Made by a program: the position numbers and the translations under genes
The notes under the pieces: model-generated
The model's database searches: none
What the model saw: the letters and a program-made list of their open reading frames with translations, nothing else
What the model was told of the DNA's origin: nothing
Source of the DNA: a virus
Reading direction: 5' to 3' (one strand)
DNA length: 64,000 bases
IMG/VR virus record: IMGVR_UViG_3300027704_000022
Span: 1 to 64,000 of that record
Shown here: positions 31,648 through 37,961 of the stretch, one piece after another
Layout of the letters: every line of letters starts with the position of its first letter
Numbering within the stretch: position 1 is the first letter of the stretch

Positions 31648-32658
31648 ATGAACACGAAGAAAACAAAGACAGAGTTCTATAAGGACTCCCACAAAGCAGT
31701 GCCAGAGTATAACCTCATGGCGAAACCTCTATCCAAGGCTCCACAGGTCCAAAAGGTAGGGATCTATAATATAATGCAGATAAACAAGGAAAACATCGGA
31801 ATCGATGATGGCTTCCAAAGGGCATTAAACAGAAAACAAATCAAAAATATCTCAGACAATTGGGATAATGATGATTGTGATTTGCCTAACGTTTATCTGC
31901 ACGAATATAAAGGTAAATACTATCCTCAAATCACTGATGGTCAGCATAGAATTTGCGCCTCTCCTCATAAGGTCATTGATTGCAGAGTAGTTAATACACT
32001 AGCATCAATCACAAGGTGCTTGCGAGCTAATGACCCAAGGACGAAAAGTCAATGGGAAGTAAACGCTAGATTCTGGGGTAAGGCTGAAGCGATTACTAGG
32101 CTTAAAGAAGATGATCCTGAGAACATTCATGGGGCAATCAAACTTTTTAAAGAGCTTGGTTATAATCCATTGAACCCGACAAAGCAGAAAGCTCTTGATC
32201 TTGGATCTAGTGTCGCAGCACTACACGGCCAAACCTTAGCTGCTATTAACACTATGTTAAAAAACAGATTGTTGGAATCGAAAGAGAAAGTCGCCATTAC
32301 TAAAAAAGTCATGGAAGACACTATCAAGATAATTGATTATGTTTTCCGAGATGAGATCGAAGGTGAAAAGAAGTTCGGAATGCAAATGTGGTCTGGATTA
32401 CCTCAATTCCTGTTAGACTCTATAGAAGATAGAGGTTTAGGGGGATCGTATGATATCGATACAGTTAAAGACGCTATCAAAAATGGTGTTTGGGGTATAG
32501 GTGGTAGTCACCCAAGAAAAGACAAGCTAAAAAAGTGGATTGAATTTGAATCCGCCACTGTTGCTTATCAAGCTAGTAATATGGTAGGAATCTCTAAAAG
32601 GAAAGCTAACTGCTGGCAGAGACTTTTCTTTGATATGCACAAACTCCATAGCAAGTAA
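31648..32658 (+). CDS. ParB/DUF6551-like protein
   Basis: 336 residues. FQRALNRKQIKNISDNWDNDDCDLPNVYLH followed by ITDGQHRICAS is the ParB/sulfiredoxin-like nuclease-fold signature of the DUF6551-type phage proteins (DGQHR-type loop). Residues about 120-330 are helical with a C-terminal HTH-like stretch (VAYQASNMVGISKRKANCWQRL). May bind DNA or modify a host target. A strong terminator follows at 32673. No Shine-Dalgarno; AATAATATAGTT precedes the ATG. The family call is fairly good, the role is open. Confidence 0.7.
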   Translation: MNTKKTKTEFYKDSHKAVPEYNLMAKPLSKAPQVQKVGIYNIMQINKENIGIDDGFQRALNRKQIKNISDNWDNDDCDLPNVYLHEYKGKYYPQITDGQHRICASPHKVIDCRVVNTLASITRCLRANDPRTKSQWEVNARFWGKAEAITRLKEDDPENIHGAIKLFKELGYNPLNPTKQKALDLGSSVAALHGQTLAAINTMLKNRLLESKEKVAITKKVMEDTIKIIDYVFRDEIEGEKKFGMQMWSGLPQFLLDSIEDRGLGGSYDIDTVKDAIKNGVWGIGGSHPRKDKLKKWIEFESATVAYQASNMVGISKRKANCWQRLFFDMHKLHSK

Positions 32659-32672
32659 AGTATTAAACTCAG

Positions 32673-32694
32673 CCCGTCCCCGAAAGGGGGCGGG
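32673..32694 (+). terminator. Rho-independent terminator, GAAA loop
   Basis: CCCGTCCCC pairs with GGGGGCGGG around GAAA, then TTTTTCTTTTT. Ends the 31648 gene. Confidence 0.9.
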
Positions 32695-32706
32695 TTTTTC
32701 TTTTTA

Positions 32707-32803
32707 ATAAAACCTTCCTAACTCGTTGATTAGCAGCGACTTAGGGCGGTCGCCCCCGCGCCTCGCCGTAACTCGTTGAGTAGTAGTGACTTACAGCGTT
32801 TTT
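32707..32803. repeat. Double-hairpin element R4
   Basis: Left end AAAACCTTCC, right end CAGCGTTTTT. Spacer GGGCGGTCGCCCCCGCG is nearly identical to R5, so R4 and R5 form a subfamily. Palindrome arms have a few changes, most of them paired. Confidence 0.85.
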
Positions 32804-32810
32804 CTGAATG

Positions 32811-32828
32811 ATCGGTCAAATGACCGAT
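32811..32828. repeat. Perfect 8-bp-arm inverted repeat, operator-like
   Basis: ATCGGTCA, AA, TGACCGAT. It lies 100 bp upstream of the 32929 gene, between R4 and a copy of the dispersed motif (32844-32872: CTATTT, 15 bp, GACCTACA). The symmetry suggests binding of a dimeric regulator. No partner is identified. Confidence 0.45.
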
Positions 32829-32892
32829 TATCACAGTCACTCTCTATTTGCTCTAAAATATACTGACCTACAAAAAAACAATTAAAAAAGTA

Positions 32893-32928
32893 TTGCCCAA
32901 AGGAGATTTATTGTTTATATTCCCCCTG
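32893..32928 (+). promoter_or_regulatory. Leaderless promoter, 7-bp spacing
   Basis: TTGCCC (32893-32898), 17-bp spacer, TATATT (32916-32921), then CCCCCTG and the ATG at 32929. Confidence 0.65.
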
Positions 32929-33363
32929 ATGAAACACATTGAGACCAACGAAGAGATAGAGCAAATGATGAATGAGAAGAATATGTCTTGCGGCGAGGTA
33001 ATAACACTTGCTGACTTTGCTTATGATATCTCCCAATTTGAACAAGACAATGATATATTCCCTTTGGAGGATCGCGTATTACTACGTGCATGGCATTCAG
33101 CTGCAGACTCGTTCGTGGATTCAATGACAGAGAATGCTCGCGACATGCCCCTGAGTGATTTTTACATCAGAGAAGGCGAGACAGCACTAGAAGCACAAGA
33201 GGCTCAGATAGCGTATTTTGAGGCGATGCGCCCAAGAACGAAACGCATCAATCATATCGCCAATATCTCAACTGCCAATAATTACGGTGTGTGGCTTAGT
33301 GATGGCAGCAACTCCCTTCTCGCAAAGCGGAAGGCGGAGCCGCCGAAATTGCCGAGAGCCTAG
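32929..33363 (+). CDS. Hypothetical acidic protein
   Basis: 144 residues from ATG 32929; a TTG at 32893 in frame would overlap the promoter, so is rejected. The N-terminal half is acidic helix (ETNEEIEQMMNEKNMSCGEVITLADFAYDI), and the C-terminus has KRINHIANISTANNYGVWLSDGSN. No family recognised. Leaderless-type promoter. No clear terminator before R5. Likely early, unknown role. Confidence 0.6.
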   Translation: MKHIETNEEIEQMMNEKNMSCGEVITLADFAYDISQFEQDNDIFPLEDRVLLRAWHSAADSFVDSMTENARDMPLSDFYIREGETALEAQEAQIAYFEAMRPRTKRINHIANISTANNYGVWLSDGSNSLLAKRKAEPPKLPRA

Positions 33364-33399
33364 AAATAGCTCATGCCGCCTCGACTCACTCCTGAAACT

Positions 33400-33497
33400 T
33401 AAAAAGACCTCCTAACTCATTGATTGACAGTGAGTTAGGGCGGTCGCCCCCGCGCCCCGCCGTAACTCGTTGAGTATCAGTGACTTACAGCGTTTTT
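33400..33497. repeat. Double-hairpin element R5
   Basis: Nearly the same spacer as R4 (GGGCGGTCGCCCCCGCG), right end CAGCGTTTTT. First palindrome is diverged (TTGATTGACAG) but keeps TAACTC and GAGTTA ends. Confidence 0.85.
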
Positions 33498-33538
33498 CTC
33501 TCTACTCTATAAATCGGGGCAAGTAAAGCTTTTTCTTT

Positions 33539-33596
33539 CTATTTGGCGCGAAATGACCTGACCTGCGCTATTTGGCTCAAAATGTCCTGACCTACA
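33539..33596. promoter_or_regulatory. Dispersed motif, tandem pair
   Basis: CTATTT, 15 bp, GACCTGCG followed without gap by CTATTT, 15 bp, GACCTACA. Both N15 contain AAATG.CCT. The tandem spacing of 29 bp suggests repeated protein binding on nearby faces. Confidence 0.6.
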
Positions 33597-33627
33597 AAAA
33601 AAAGATTAAAAAACATTAAAAAAGCCC

Positions 33628-33704
33628 TTGTCCACAAATCATTTTCTGCTATAATCTCCCCAGTTGAGAGACAAACTCTCACAAACAAAAAAACCATTAC
33701 TACT
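33628..33704 (+). promoter_or_regulatory. Promoter with a hairpin leader
   Basis: TTGTCC (33628-33633), 16-bp spacer, TATAAT (33650-33655). The ATG is 49 bp past the -10, so unlike its neighbours this mRNA has a leader, and the leader contains GAGAGACAAACTCTC, a 5-bp stem. Confidence 0.65.
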
Positions 33705-34469
33705 ATGCTTATCTACGCAAAAAACAAAGTCAATTCGGAACAACTCGCTGGCGTTCAAACTCCAGAAGGAACTAGATCCCACACCCCTATCCCTCATCAC
33801 AACTTAGTGAAGATGACTCGCGAAGCTCTTAACATCGCAGGTCTTGAAGTGACTGAAGAGGAACATGCTCTTGCCCGTGGTGGTTTGCGCTACTTCGGAG
33901 GATTCGCCCTTAAAGGGAAAGACGTTACTGGAACTGATCGTCAGATCGTGTTAGGTCTTCGGAATGCTCATGACAAGTCTTTCGCCGCTTCAATTGCGGT
34001 AGGAAACAAAATGATGGTTTGTGATAACCTTTGTTTCTCTTCTGACATCAAGCTCGCTCGCCGTCACACGACTCACATTCTAGGCGACTTGCCTCGCGTT
34101 TTATCTTCTGCGGTCGCTCGCGTGACTTCCCACTGGCAAGATATGAGCAAGCGCATTTCAGCTTATCAAGAAACAGCTGTCGAAGATGCCGCTTCAATGA
34201 TTGTTCAACTTGTAGATTCTAAGGCTTTCCCCGCCCGTGACATTTACAAAGCTGTTGAAGAATTCCGCAATCCTCGCCACGAAGAGTTTAAAGGGGGTTC
34301 TCTTTGGAGTCTTTATAATTCCGTCACTGAAAACCTGAAAGGTAGCGACTTGACAAAGCTTGCTGATCGCACGATGCGTATGCAATCCGTCTTCGATAAG
34401 TTCGCGAATCACTCTCCAGAGATCATCACTCAGGAGGATAAAGAATCCGCTTTAGTCTTACCCGCCTGA
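33705..34469 (+). CDS. DUF932 family protein
   Basis: 254 residues. LAGVQTPEGTRSHTPIPHHNLVKMTREAL, ALARGGLRYFGGFAL, LGLRNAHDKSFAASIAVGNKMMVCDNLCF and the C-terminal helices match the DUF932/phage-plasmid-like family, found widely on plasmids and phages with unknown function. It is GC-richer and likely highly expressed. Leadered promoter with a hairpin; terminator at 34488. The best-known family in the array, though no role is established. Confidence 0.85.
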   Translation: MLIYAKNKVNSEQLAGVQTPEGTRSHTPIPHHNLVKMTREALNIAGLEVTEEEHALARGGLRYFGGFALKGKDVTGTDRQIVLGLRNAHDKSFAASIAVGNKMMVCDNLCFSSDIKLARRHTTHILGDLPRVLSSAVARVTSHWQDMSKRISAYQETAVEDAASMIVQLVDSKAFPARDIYKAVEEFRNPRHEEFKGGSLWSLYNSVTENLKGSDLTKLADRTMRMQSVFDKFANHSPEIITQEDKESALVLPA

Positions 34470-34487
34470 TTGTCAAGAAAATAAACA

Positions 34488-34516
34488 GCCTCGCTTTCCT
34501 TAATCGGAAGCGAGGC
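34488..34516 (+). terminator. Rho-independent terminator
   Basis: GCCTCGCTTTCC pairs with GGAAGCGAGGC around a 6-nt loop, then TTTTGTTT. Ends the DUF932 gene. Confidence 0.9.
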
Positions 34517-34535
34517 TTTTGTTTGCCTAGGTTAC

Positions 34536-34635
34536 AATAAAAACTCTCTAAGTCGTTGAGTATCAGGGAGTTAGCGCGGTCGCCCCGCCCGATCCGCCTA
34601 ACTCGTTGTCGCTCAGTGAGTTACGCAGCTTTTTT
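34536..34635. repeat. Double-hairpin element R6
   Basis: Spacer AGCGCGGTCGCCCCGCCC and following bases are identical to R1. The first palindrome begins TAAGTC instead of TAACTC, and the loop of the second is TCG. Right end AGCTTTTTTCC. Confidence 0.85.
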
Positions 34636-34697
34636 CCTTAGTGTTTAATCTGCGGAAGTCAAGCACTAAAAAATAATTAAAAACAATTAAAATAGGC

Positions 34698-34734
34698 TTG
34701 AGCCTAGGCCAAAACCTGCCAGAATACTTTTGTT
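34698..34734 (+). promoter_or_regulatory. Promoter, almost leaderless
   Basis: TTGAGC (34698-34703), 16-bp spacer, CAGAAT (34720-34725), 9 bp to the ATG at 34735. Weaker -10. Confidence 0.55.
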
Positions 34735-35088
34735 ATGGGATTAGATCAAAACGCTTATGCGATAGAAAAAAAAGGCTTAAAGGAACACTTTGTGGATCTT
34801 GCTTATTGGAGAAAACACAATGCTCTTCAAGGATGGATGGAAAACCTTTTTCGCCTTCGCGGTGGTAAAGGAACGTTCAACTGTCAAGATATTCATCTCT
34901 CTGCCGTAGATATCGACCTTTTGGAATCTGTCGTTAAATCTGACAGCTTGCCACAGACAGAAGGTTTCTTCTTTGGCGAAGACTCAAGCCTAGATAAACA
35001 TAAAAAAGAAATCACTTTGCAATTCATAAAAGATGCGAGAATCCATCTTGAACTTGGAAAAGAAATTTGCTATTCTTCAAATTGGTAA
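34735..35088 (+). CDS. Conserved phage protein, MGLDQxAY family
   Basis: 117 residues. MGLDQNAYAIEKK, then WRKHNALQGWMENLF, FNCQDIHLSAVDIDLLES, TEGFFFG and a final YSSNW are hallmarks of a small phage family, sometimes labelled phosphoglycerate kinase in annotations, though no kinase motif is present. Broadly conserved in phages of diverse hosts. Starts a run of six genes through 36634. Role unknown. Confidence 0.75.
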   Translation: MGLDQNAYAIEKKGLKEHFVDLAYWRKHNALQGWMENLFRLRGGKGTFNCQDIHLSAVDIDLLESVVKSDSLPQTEGFFFGEDSSLDKHKKEITLQFIKDARIHLELGKEICYSSNW

Positions 35089-35100
35089 CACAAAAAAAAG

Positions 35101-35802
35101 ATGAAATTACTAAATCAAGGCAATGCCAAAACACTCAAGGGTGAAAAGGTTGGATTCCGAACTTTCGGTCTCCATCTCTCCCCTGCTAACAAATCAGGAT
35201 TCAACGTCTGCCAATGGTCAAGTGCGGGATGCCGTGCCGCTTGCTTGGATACTGCGGGACGCGGTTGCATGTCTAACGTGCAAAGTTCTAGAATCGCAAA
35301 GACTCAAAGGTTCTTTAAGGATAACTTCGGTTTTATGTCTGATCTTAGAATTGAAATCGGCAAAGCAATCATCAGCGCAGGAAAGAAAAACCTCACTCCC
35401 TGCTTTCGTCTTAACCTCACCTCGGATATTCCTTGGGAGAATGTCCGCAAGGCTAGCAAAACAAATATGATTGAAGAGTTCCCCAATGTAAATTTTTATG
35501 ATTACACAAAGGGTTTCTATAGAATGAGGGCTTGGCTTGATGGCAAAATGCCTGACAACTATCATCTCACCTTCTCTCGTAGCGAAGAGACTAGCGACAA
35601 CAGAGTAAAAAAGATTCTTTCGTTAGGTGGGAACGTCGCGGTTGTTTTCCGTGGTTCACTCCCCAAAACTTACCTTGGATATCCCGTTGTAAATGGAGAT
35701 GAGAACGATCTACGCTTTAAAGATCCTAAAGGCGTAGTCGTTGGATTGATTGAAAAAGGTCTTGCGAAGAAAGACGAAACGGGCTTTGTAGTTGAACCTT
35801 AA
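35101..35802 (+). CDS. Conserved phage protein with Cys cluster (DUF7227-like)
   Basis: 233 residues. FNVCQWSSAGCRAACLDTAGRG places three cysteines at C-x6-C-x3-C, followed by RIAKTQRFFKD, CFRLNLTSDIPWE, and a C-terminal VNGDENDLRFKDPKGVVVGL. I recall this as a phage family labelled DUF7227; it often lies beside the MGLDQ gene. The cysteines suggest metal or Fe-S binding. A role in nucleic acid or cofactor chemistry is possible but not shown. Confidence 0.7.
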   Translation: MKLLNQGNAKTLKGEKVGFRTFGLHLSPANKSGFNVCQWSSAGCRAACLDTAGRGCMSNVQSSRIAKTQRFFKDNFGFMSDLRIEIGKAIISAGKKNLTPCFRLNLTSDIPWENVRKASKTNMIEEFPNVNFYDYTKGFYRMRAWLDGKMPDNYHLTFSRSEETSDNRVKKILSLGGNVAVVFRGSLPKTYLGYPVVNGDENDLRFKDPKGVVVGLIEKGLAKKDETGFVVEP

Positions 35803-35805
35803 GAC

Positions 35806-35868
35806 ATGACAGAATTTTTTATAACTTTGATCGCTTGTTTAATACTCATCCTAGATAGAGATAGATAA
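35806..35868 (+). CDS. Membrane micropeptide
   Basis: 20 codons: MTEFF then ITLIACLILIL and a charged end DRDR. It fills exactly the gap between the 35802 stop and the 35870 start, 3 and 1 nt from its neighbours. Short length means chance cannot be excluded, but the spacing and single hydrophobic segment support a real micropeptide. Confidence 0.4.
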   Translation: MTEFFITLIACLILILDRDR

Positions 35869-35869
35869 T

Positions 35870-36145
35870 ATGAAAAGAACAAATTCGGTTAGACAGGCCA
35901 AAATAGAACACGACTCATTGCTCGAAAAAGCGATAGAGAGAAAAGAAATAATACAACAATCGTCCGAAGGAAACTTCGGCATGTATGATGTCATTCCCTC
36001 AAATACAGGGCGCATCGTTGGCGATGCTTGCGATAGATTCTTTGAATCTAGAAATATAAAGTATGGTTCCTCTTGGTTCCACGAACAGAAAGACAGAAAG
36101 AAAGAATTACAAAAATTAAAAGATGAACAAAATAAAGACAATTAA
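35870..36145 (+). CDS. Hypothetical protein
   Basis: 91 residues, charged helices at both ends around a small core MYDVIPSNTGRIVGDACDRFFESRNIKYGSSWFHEQ. No family recognised. Cotranscribed with its neighbours; overlaps the next start by 23 nt. Not a shadow: it lies in a compact operon with A-rich starts of the same style. Confidence 0.55.
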   Translation: MKRTNSVRQAKIEHDSLLEKAIERKEIIQQSSEGNFGMYDVIPSNTGRIVGDACDRFFESRNIKYGSSWFHEQKDRKKELQKLKDEQNKDN

Positions 36146-36338
36146 ACTAACAGGACACTTCGACAAGACCTTTAGTGTTCAAAGGGAGGAGCCTGAATTT
36201 AGCTATAAAGGCTTAGAATATTCCATTGAATGGGATTTTGATAAGAAGAAAACTCGTATTCCTTTATCGTTACACGGTGCAAAGGAGCTGACCGAAGTTT
36301 TTGAAAAGTTCGGCTTCACGCAAATTCACAGAAAATAA
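36123..36338 (+). CDS. Hypothetical small protein
   Basis: 71 residues, basic, beta-rich N-terminus (IKTIKLTGHFDKTFSVQ) and a helix HGAKELTEVFEKFGF at the end. No family recognised. The start (AAATTAAAAGATG) is A-rich, with no Shine-Dalgarno, like its neighbours. Two bases before the next start. Confidence 0.55.
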   Translation: MNKIKTIKLTGHFDKTFSVQREEPEFSYKGLEYSIEWDFDKKKTRIPLSLHGAKELTEVFEKFGFTQIHRK

Positions 36339-36340
36339 TT

Positions 36341-36634
36341 ATGAATAAAGAAATAACATTCCCGATGGTCCATCTAAACGGCACGGGAGAGACAACGCTG
36401 AGAAGAGAATACTATGATTTCTATAAGGCATTATGCAAAGCACAGTCGGCCATGAAGGAACTCACTTTTCATGCGAGAGACTACTATCCTTTAGGAGAAA
36501 ACGCTTTCTCCGATGCTATAGACGAAAGAAGAGAAATGATGGATTCTTTAGTTGAATTTCGACAATATATTCGAAGGCATGTCTATGAACTAAACAAGGG
36601 TAAAGAACGACCTTTACTTGAAGAAGAAGAATGA
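36341..36634 (+). CDS. Hypothetical protein, last of the array operon
   Basis: 97 residues, helical: REYYDFYKALCKAQSAMKELTFHARDYYPLG then ERREMMDSLVEFRQYIRRHVYEL, ending in EEEE. No family recognised. R7 follows directly and no classic terminator precedes it, so R7's hairpins may end this transcript. Confidence 0.55.
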   Translation: MNKEITFPMVHLNGTGETTLRREYYDFYKALCKAQSAMKELTFHARDYYPLGENAFSDAIDERREMMDSLVEFRQYIRRHVYELNKGKERPLLEEEE

Positions 36635-36649
36635 AATAACTTGACAACA

Positions 36650-36746
36650 TAAAACCCTCCTAACTCGTTGAGTATCAACGGGTTACGGCGGACGGGCGGG
36701 GCGACCCCCGTAACTCACTACTAATCAACGACTTACAGCGTTTTTT
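36650..36746. repeat. Double-hairpin element R7
   Basis: First palindrome TAACTCGTTGAGTATCAACGG is nearly perfect; spacer GGCGGACGGGCGGGGCGACC; right end CAGCGTTTTTT. Directly follows the last array gene, so it could terminate that transcript. Confidence 0.85.
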
Positions 36747-36794
36747 CGGAGGTTACTGTTAAAGTGAAATAAAATCTGCGGTTATGCGTTATGC

Positions 36795-37132
36795 TTATTT
36801 ATTGGGGTTTGTTTAGATCTGGGCTAATCGCTTATTTAGAATGTTTCGGTTGACCTGCGTTTATTTAGGGTTTTTCTCTTGACCTGCGAAAAACACGAAA
36901 AGATTCTGGTGCTTCGGCGTATCGTTTATTTGCGGCTTTTCGCTTGACCTGCAGAAACGCGGCTAATCGCTTATTTACGCTCTTTCGGTTGACCTGCAGT
37001 TATTGGCTGTTATTGGGTGTTATTGGATGGCCTATTAATCGTGCCACGTAATCGCGCCAAAAGGTTTAATCGTGCCACGCAATCGTGCCATTGGGGTATT
37101 GTGTTTATTTGGGGTCTTTCAGTTGACCTGCG
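36795..37132. promoter_or_regulatory. Cluster of six dispersed motifs
   Basis: TTATTT to GACCTGC or GATCTGG at 36795-36823 (N15), 36832-36859, 36861-36888, 36926-36953, 36971-36998 and 37105-37132 (each N14). Five share CTTTC or TTTTC and TTGACCTGC. Densest cluster of the motif. Confidence 0.6.
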
Positions 37133-37143
37133 GTTATTTGCGG

Positions 37144-37296
37144 CTATTTGCGGCTAATCTCTTCCGATCTCTTCCGATCTCTTTCTTTGGGCTTTACATC
37201 TTGTTTCTTTCGCCATGCGCGATACCATTCACTGAACACTTCGTAGTCTGTCTTTTTGTCTCCCTTGAAATTGAACTCTCTTTGTTTCTCTTTCAT
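37144..37296 (-). CDS. Small basic protein
   Basis: 50 residues: MKEKQREFNF, then TDYEVFSEWYRAWRKKQD, then a very basic KERDRKRSEEISRK end. The central aromatic helix and A-rich start support a gene. The C-terminal repeat RDRKRSEE is coded by a tandem 10-bp repeat that matches the end of a common sequencing adapter; it may be natural or an assembly artefact. Confidence 0.45.
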   Translation of the reverse strand: MKEKQREFNFKGDKKTDYEVFSEWYRAWRKKQDVKPKERDRKRSEEISRK

Positions 37297-37357
37297 TTTG
37301 TTTTATTTGCTTGCTTAGATAAAATACACCGATTAGCGAATTGTGAGTCTTCCCTAT

Positions 37358-37426
37358 ATTCAACTCTCATTAGGGAGATCTCTACGCCGCCGAGCATCTC
37401 CCAGCAGCGCCTAATGAAAGCTGAAT
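37358..37426 (-). ncRNA. Candidate structured RNA or hairpin next to the tRNA
   Basis: Arms 37358-37374 and 37410-37426 pair at 15 of 17 positions; inner GGGAGAT and ATCTCCC can extend the fold. On the minus strand it begins 10 nt after the tRNA 3' end. No poly-T tract, so it is not a simple terminator. It could be a stability or processing element, or a small RNA. Confidence 0.45.
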
Positions 37427-37435
37427 GTAAAGAAG

Positions 37436-37509
37436 TAGATGCGGCGGGATTCGAACCCGCACTTGAGCGATTTTAAGTCGCTTGCCTCTACCAGTTGGGC
37501 TACGCATCC
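37436..37509 (-). tRNA. tRNA with anticodon UAA (Leu), short variable loop
   Basis: 74 nt, no encoded CCA. Acceptor GGATGCG pairs with CGCATCT (G1-U72), discriminator A. D-arm is a 3-bp stem (GCC/GGC); anticodon stem AGCGA/TCGCT around CTTAAAA gives anticodon UAA; T-arm GCGGG/CCCGC with TTCGAAT. The variable region is only 5 nt (CAAGT), whereas bacterial tRNA-Leu normally has a long arm. It decodes UUA, frequent in AT-rich genes. Confidence 0.85.
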
Positions 37510-37515
37510 TTTAAC

Positions 37516-37584
37516 TCATTCCATCAAATAAAGCAAGAATAAAAGGGATATTAAAATGACGACTGATGCTTGAACTTGGTCCAT
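37516..37584 (-). CDS. Membrane micropeptide
   Basis: 22 codons with a single hydrophobic segment SVVILISLLFLLYL. Lies just upstream of the tRNA on the same strand, separated by 6 bp. Short, so low confidence; the hydrophobic core and position next to expressed genes are the only support. Confidence 0.3.
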   Translation of the reverse strand: MDQVQASVVILISLLFLLYLME

Positions 37585-37778
37585 GATGGTTTTAAAATGT
37601 TTTAAATGATTAAAAAAGGTATTTAAATAATTAAAAAGGAGTAGTTGATCTAAAATCCTCAATTTCTTCTGTTTCCTGATACCTACAATGATTTCTTTGA
37701 TATAATCCCCTATGTATATCTATATGGTTATGGTATACAAAGAGTAAGGTAAATAAAGTAATAAGTAATTACAAATAG

Positions 37779-37961
37779 TTACTTAAATAAATCGTAAGGC
37801 TCATCAGTTGATTCTTCTTCGCTACGTGCATTGTGAATTATACGTTGATTCATCTGACGTAGTTTTTCTTTCACTTCGGGTTCTCTGTCCCCTAGTAGGC
37901 ATTCCACCTCAGACAAGGTATCTAAGATATCAAACAATAAGTTGTTATTATGCTGCTTCAT
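37779..37961 (-). CDS. Hypothetical small protein
   Basis: 60 residues, acidic, helical (LLFDILDTLSEVECLLGDREPEVKEKLRQMNQRI). No family recognised. Last gene of the 40320-37779 operon; the ATG overlaps the preceding stop by one base (TAATG). An AT-rich gap of 194 bp follows. Confidence 0.55.
   Translation of the reverse strand: MKQHNNNLLFDILDTLSEVECLLGDREPEVKEKLRQMNQRIIHNARSEEESTDEPYDLFK

Larger units (their letters stand above)
33364..33704 (+). other. Intergenic: double hairpin, two motif copies, promoter
   Basis: No gene seen. R5 is followed by two adjacent YTATTT motif copies (33539-33567, 33568-33596) and a TATAAT promoter with a leader. GTAAAGCTTTTT at 33523 resembles the array palindrome but without a -10 at 25 bp. 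Confidence 0.6.
36635..37143. other. Gene-free region of dispersed motifs
   Basis: No credible gene. Holds R7 and six full copies of YTATTT-N14/15-GAYCTRSG at 36795, 36832, 36861, 36926, 36971 and 37105, plus short repeats of AATCGTGCCACG (37035, 37069). The density suggests a regulatory or replication site; see findings. Confidence 0.6.

Noticed and set aside
29085-36746. CRISPR array formed by the repeated palindromes
   Set aside because: Copies are about 1 kb apart with genes between them, and no 25-40 bp spacers or cas genes are present.
37072-37476. 134-codon plus-strand frame
   Set aside because: It runs across motif repeats, the hairpin and the antisense of the tRNA, with low-complexity sequence and no promoter at its start.
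37436-37509. Ochre suppressor tRNA
   Set aside because: The anticodon is UAA, which reads UUA. A suppressor of UAA needs anticodon UUA.
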